A DNA stretch of 5,200 nt from Campylobacterales bacterium. Its GTDB lineage: Bacteria; Campylobacterota; Campylobacteria; Campylobacterales; Arcobacteraceae. The notes under the pieces are model-generated. The model did not search any database. It was not told where the DNA came from and saw nothing but the letters and a program-made list of their open reading frames with translations. Positions 4,377 to 5,200 of this stretch are shown here, one piece after another (the first letter of the stretch is position 1; each line of letters starts with the position of its first letter). Made by a program: the position numbers and the translations under genes. Location of the stretch: NCBI GenBank assembly GCA_019752775.1, contig JAIELU010000086.1:1-5200 (forward strand), written 5' to 3'.

Positions 4377-5200
4377 TTATAATTTATTATTATCATTCAT
4401 TTCAATTTTTCTATGTAAAACTTTATTTGTAATAGGCCCCCTTAACGTTGTTAAGGTAAAAACAATTTTATTTGTCCTTTTACTTAGAATTGAAACTTCT
4501 GAAGATGTAATATTTACAGCAGCCAAATCTAAATTTGAACCAAATGTATCAATAGCAATTTTTCCTTTTATATCTGTTGCTGTTATATTTACATTAGAAT
4601 TTAATATCTTTAATGCTGTACCTTTAGAATCAATATTTGAATTAATAATTGAAATGCTAGAGTCTTGAATATAAAGATTTTCTAAATTACAATTTTTTAA
4701 TTGAACATTTTTTGAATTTGTTATTTTTATAGATTTTGAATTACATTCAAATATTAAATTATTTTGATGACGTAATTCAACACTATTGGAAACAACCTTA
4801 TTAAACTCTTTTAGTTCTTTTTCAATTTCATCTTTTAAAAATTTATCCACATAATCTAAATAAATTGAAGATGAATCAATAATAGGAACATGTCCTGAGC
4901 CTTTAATAATTTTTAAAGTTGAATTTTCTATTAATTTATTTAAAACATATCCTGTTCTAAGTGGTGCAACCTCATCTTTCTCACCCCATAAAATAAGAGT
5001 TGGTGTTTTTATTCTTTCAAGATTAAAGAAAGTTTCTGTTACTAAACCAATTGCTGCTATTGCTGTTGGGTTTGACTGAAATAAATTGTTTCTTAAGTAG
5101 TCTTTTTTTACAACATTATCTAAATTTGTACAAGAACTAAATGCTGCACTTGATATTGTTGTGAGTGAATTGCCAAAAATTACCTGTTCAAGATTTGTGC
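4377..5200 (-). CDS. Alpha/beta hydrolase with C-terminal beta-solenoid-like tail (N-terminus off window)
   Basis: The frame is open from the right edge to the TAA at 4379–4377, giving 273 visible residues (numbered here from the first whole codon, 5198–5196); the start lies outside. Residues about 36–120 are the C-terminal half of an alpha/beta hydrolase. IKTPTLILWGEKDEVAPL (63–80) holds the likely catalytic acid Asp75, and GSGHVP (100–105) holds the likely catalytic His103. The nucleophile Ser would be upstream of the window. A charged helix (KFLKDEIEKELKEF, about 119–132) leads into about five rungs of 19–21 residues (about 156–256) with hydrophobic/Asn/Ser periodicity, such as ALKILNSNVNITATDIKG, resembling a right-handed beta-helix. 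A GTG at 4850–4848 could be mistaken for a start, but it falls inside the last hydrolase helix, with strong homology continuing upstream. No signal sequence can be judged. The substrate is unknown. The methyltransferase follows 8 bases downstream. Confidence 0.85.
   Translation of the reverse strand, partial: TNLEQVIFGNSLTTISSAAFSSCTNLDNVVKKDYLRNNLFQSNPTAIAAIGLVTETFFNLERIKTPTLILWGEKDEVAPLRTGYVLNKLIENSTLKIIKGSGHVPIIDSSSIYLDYVDKFLKDEIEKELKEFNKVVSNSVELRHQNNLIFECNSKSIKITNSKNVQLKNCNLENLYIQDSSISIINSNIDSKGTALKILNSNVNITATDIKGKIAIDTFGSNLDLAAVNITSSEVSILSKRTNKIVFTLTTLRGPITNKVLHRKIEMNDNNKL
4440..4456. repeat. Perfect hairpin inside the hydrolase–solenoid coding sequence
   Basis: CCTTAAC (4440–4446), a 3-base spacer GTT, then GTTAAGG (4450–4456) form a 7-bp perfect stem. 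It encodes the TLTTLRG segment about 20 codons before the stop. In the transcribed direction it is followed by a short GGGGCC stretch, unusually GC-rich for this region, and not by a U-run, so it is not a normal terminator. It may be chance. Confidence 0.4.

Noticed and set aside
4273..4668. Plus-strand open frame of 131 codons with hydrophobic stretches
   Set aside because: It is antisense to the methyltransferase start and the solenoid tail. The hydrophobicity arises from reverse-complementing AT-rich codons.
4848..4850. GTG as the start of a separate 157-aa protein
   Set aside because: The frame stays open to the window edge and the upstream codons encode hydrolase motifs (WGEKDEV, GSGHVP) running straight into this segment, so it is an internal Val codon.
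1..5200. CRISPR arrays, tRNA or rRNA genes, insertion sequences, riboswitches
   Set aside because: No direct-repeat/spacer pattern, cloverleaf, transposase or terminal inverted repeats were seen. Almost all of the window is accounted for by minus-strand coding sequence.

Overview
The window is very AT-rich and every gene I can support lies on the minus strand. The protein sequences, the low GC content and the order cdsA–dxr–…–tsaD point to a Campylobacterota genome, most likely an Arcobacter/Aliarcobacter-type organism. The genus is an inference from gene order and protein flavour, since there is no rRNA or other marker.

Read in the direction of transcription (high to low coordinates), there are two blocks. 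Block 1 (5200 to 3298) is a two-gene unit. It starts with an alpha/beta hydrolase whose N-terminus lies outside the window and whose C-terminus carries a repetitive beta-solenoid-like tail. Eight bases later comes a class I SAM-dependent methyltransferase with an N-terminal winged-helix/dimerisation region, similar to the methyltransferases found in aryl-polyene/flexirubin-type pigment clusters. An 82-base gap (3216–3297) then holds an AT-only inverted repeat and a good extended -10 promoter.

Block 2 (3215 to 1) is a tightly packed six-gene operon. cdsA (CDP-diacylglycerol synthase, phospholipid synthesis) is followed by dxr/ispC (MEP isoprenoid pathway), a 94-aa single-pass membrane protein of unknown function, an exported DUF1566 protein, an RBBP9/YdeN-type serine hydrolase, and the first 33 codons of tsaD (t6A tRNA modification). 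Neighbours overlap by 4, 11, 1 and 4 bases, with one 12-base gap, so translational coupling is likely. Three of these genes start with TTG and one with GTG, and in each case upstream in-frame stops or protein homology leave little choice of start.

In Campylobacter jejuni the equivalent locus, as I remember it, is cdsA–dxr–pgp1–tsaD. Here the single gene between dxr and tsaD is replaced by three unrelated small genes. The most unusual item is the hydrolase–solenoid fusion at 4377–5200. I found no CRISPR array, tRNA, rRNA, insertion sequence or obvious mobile element.
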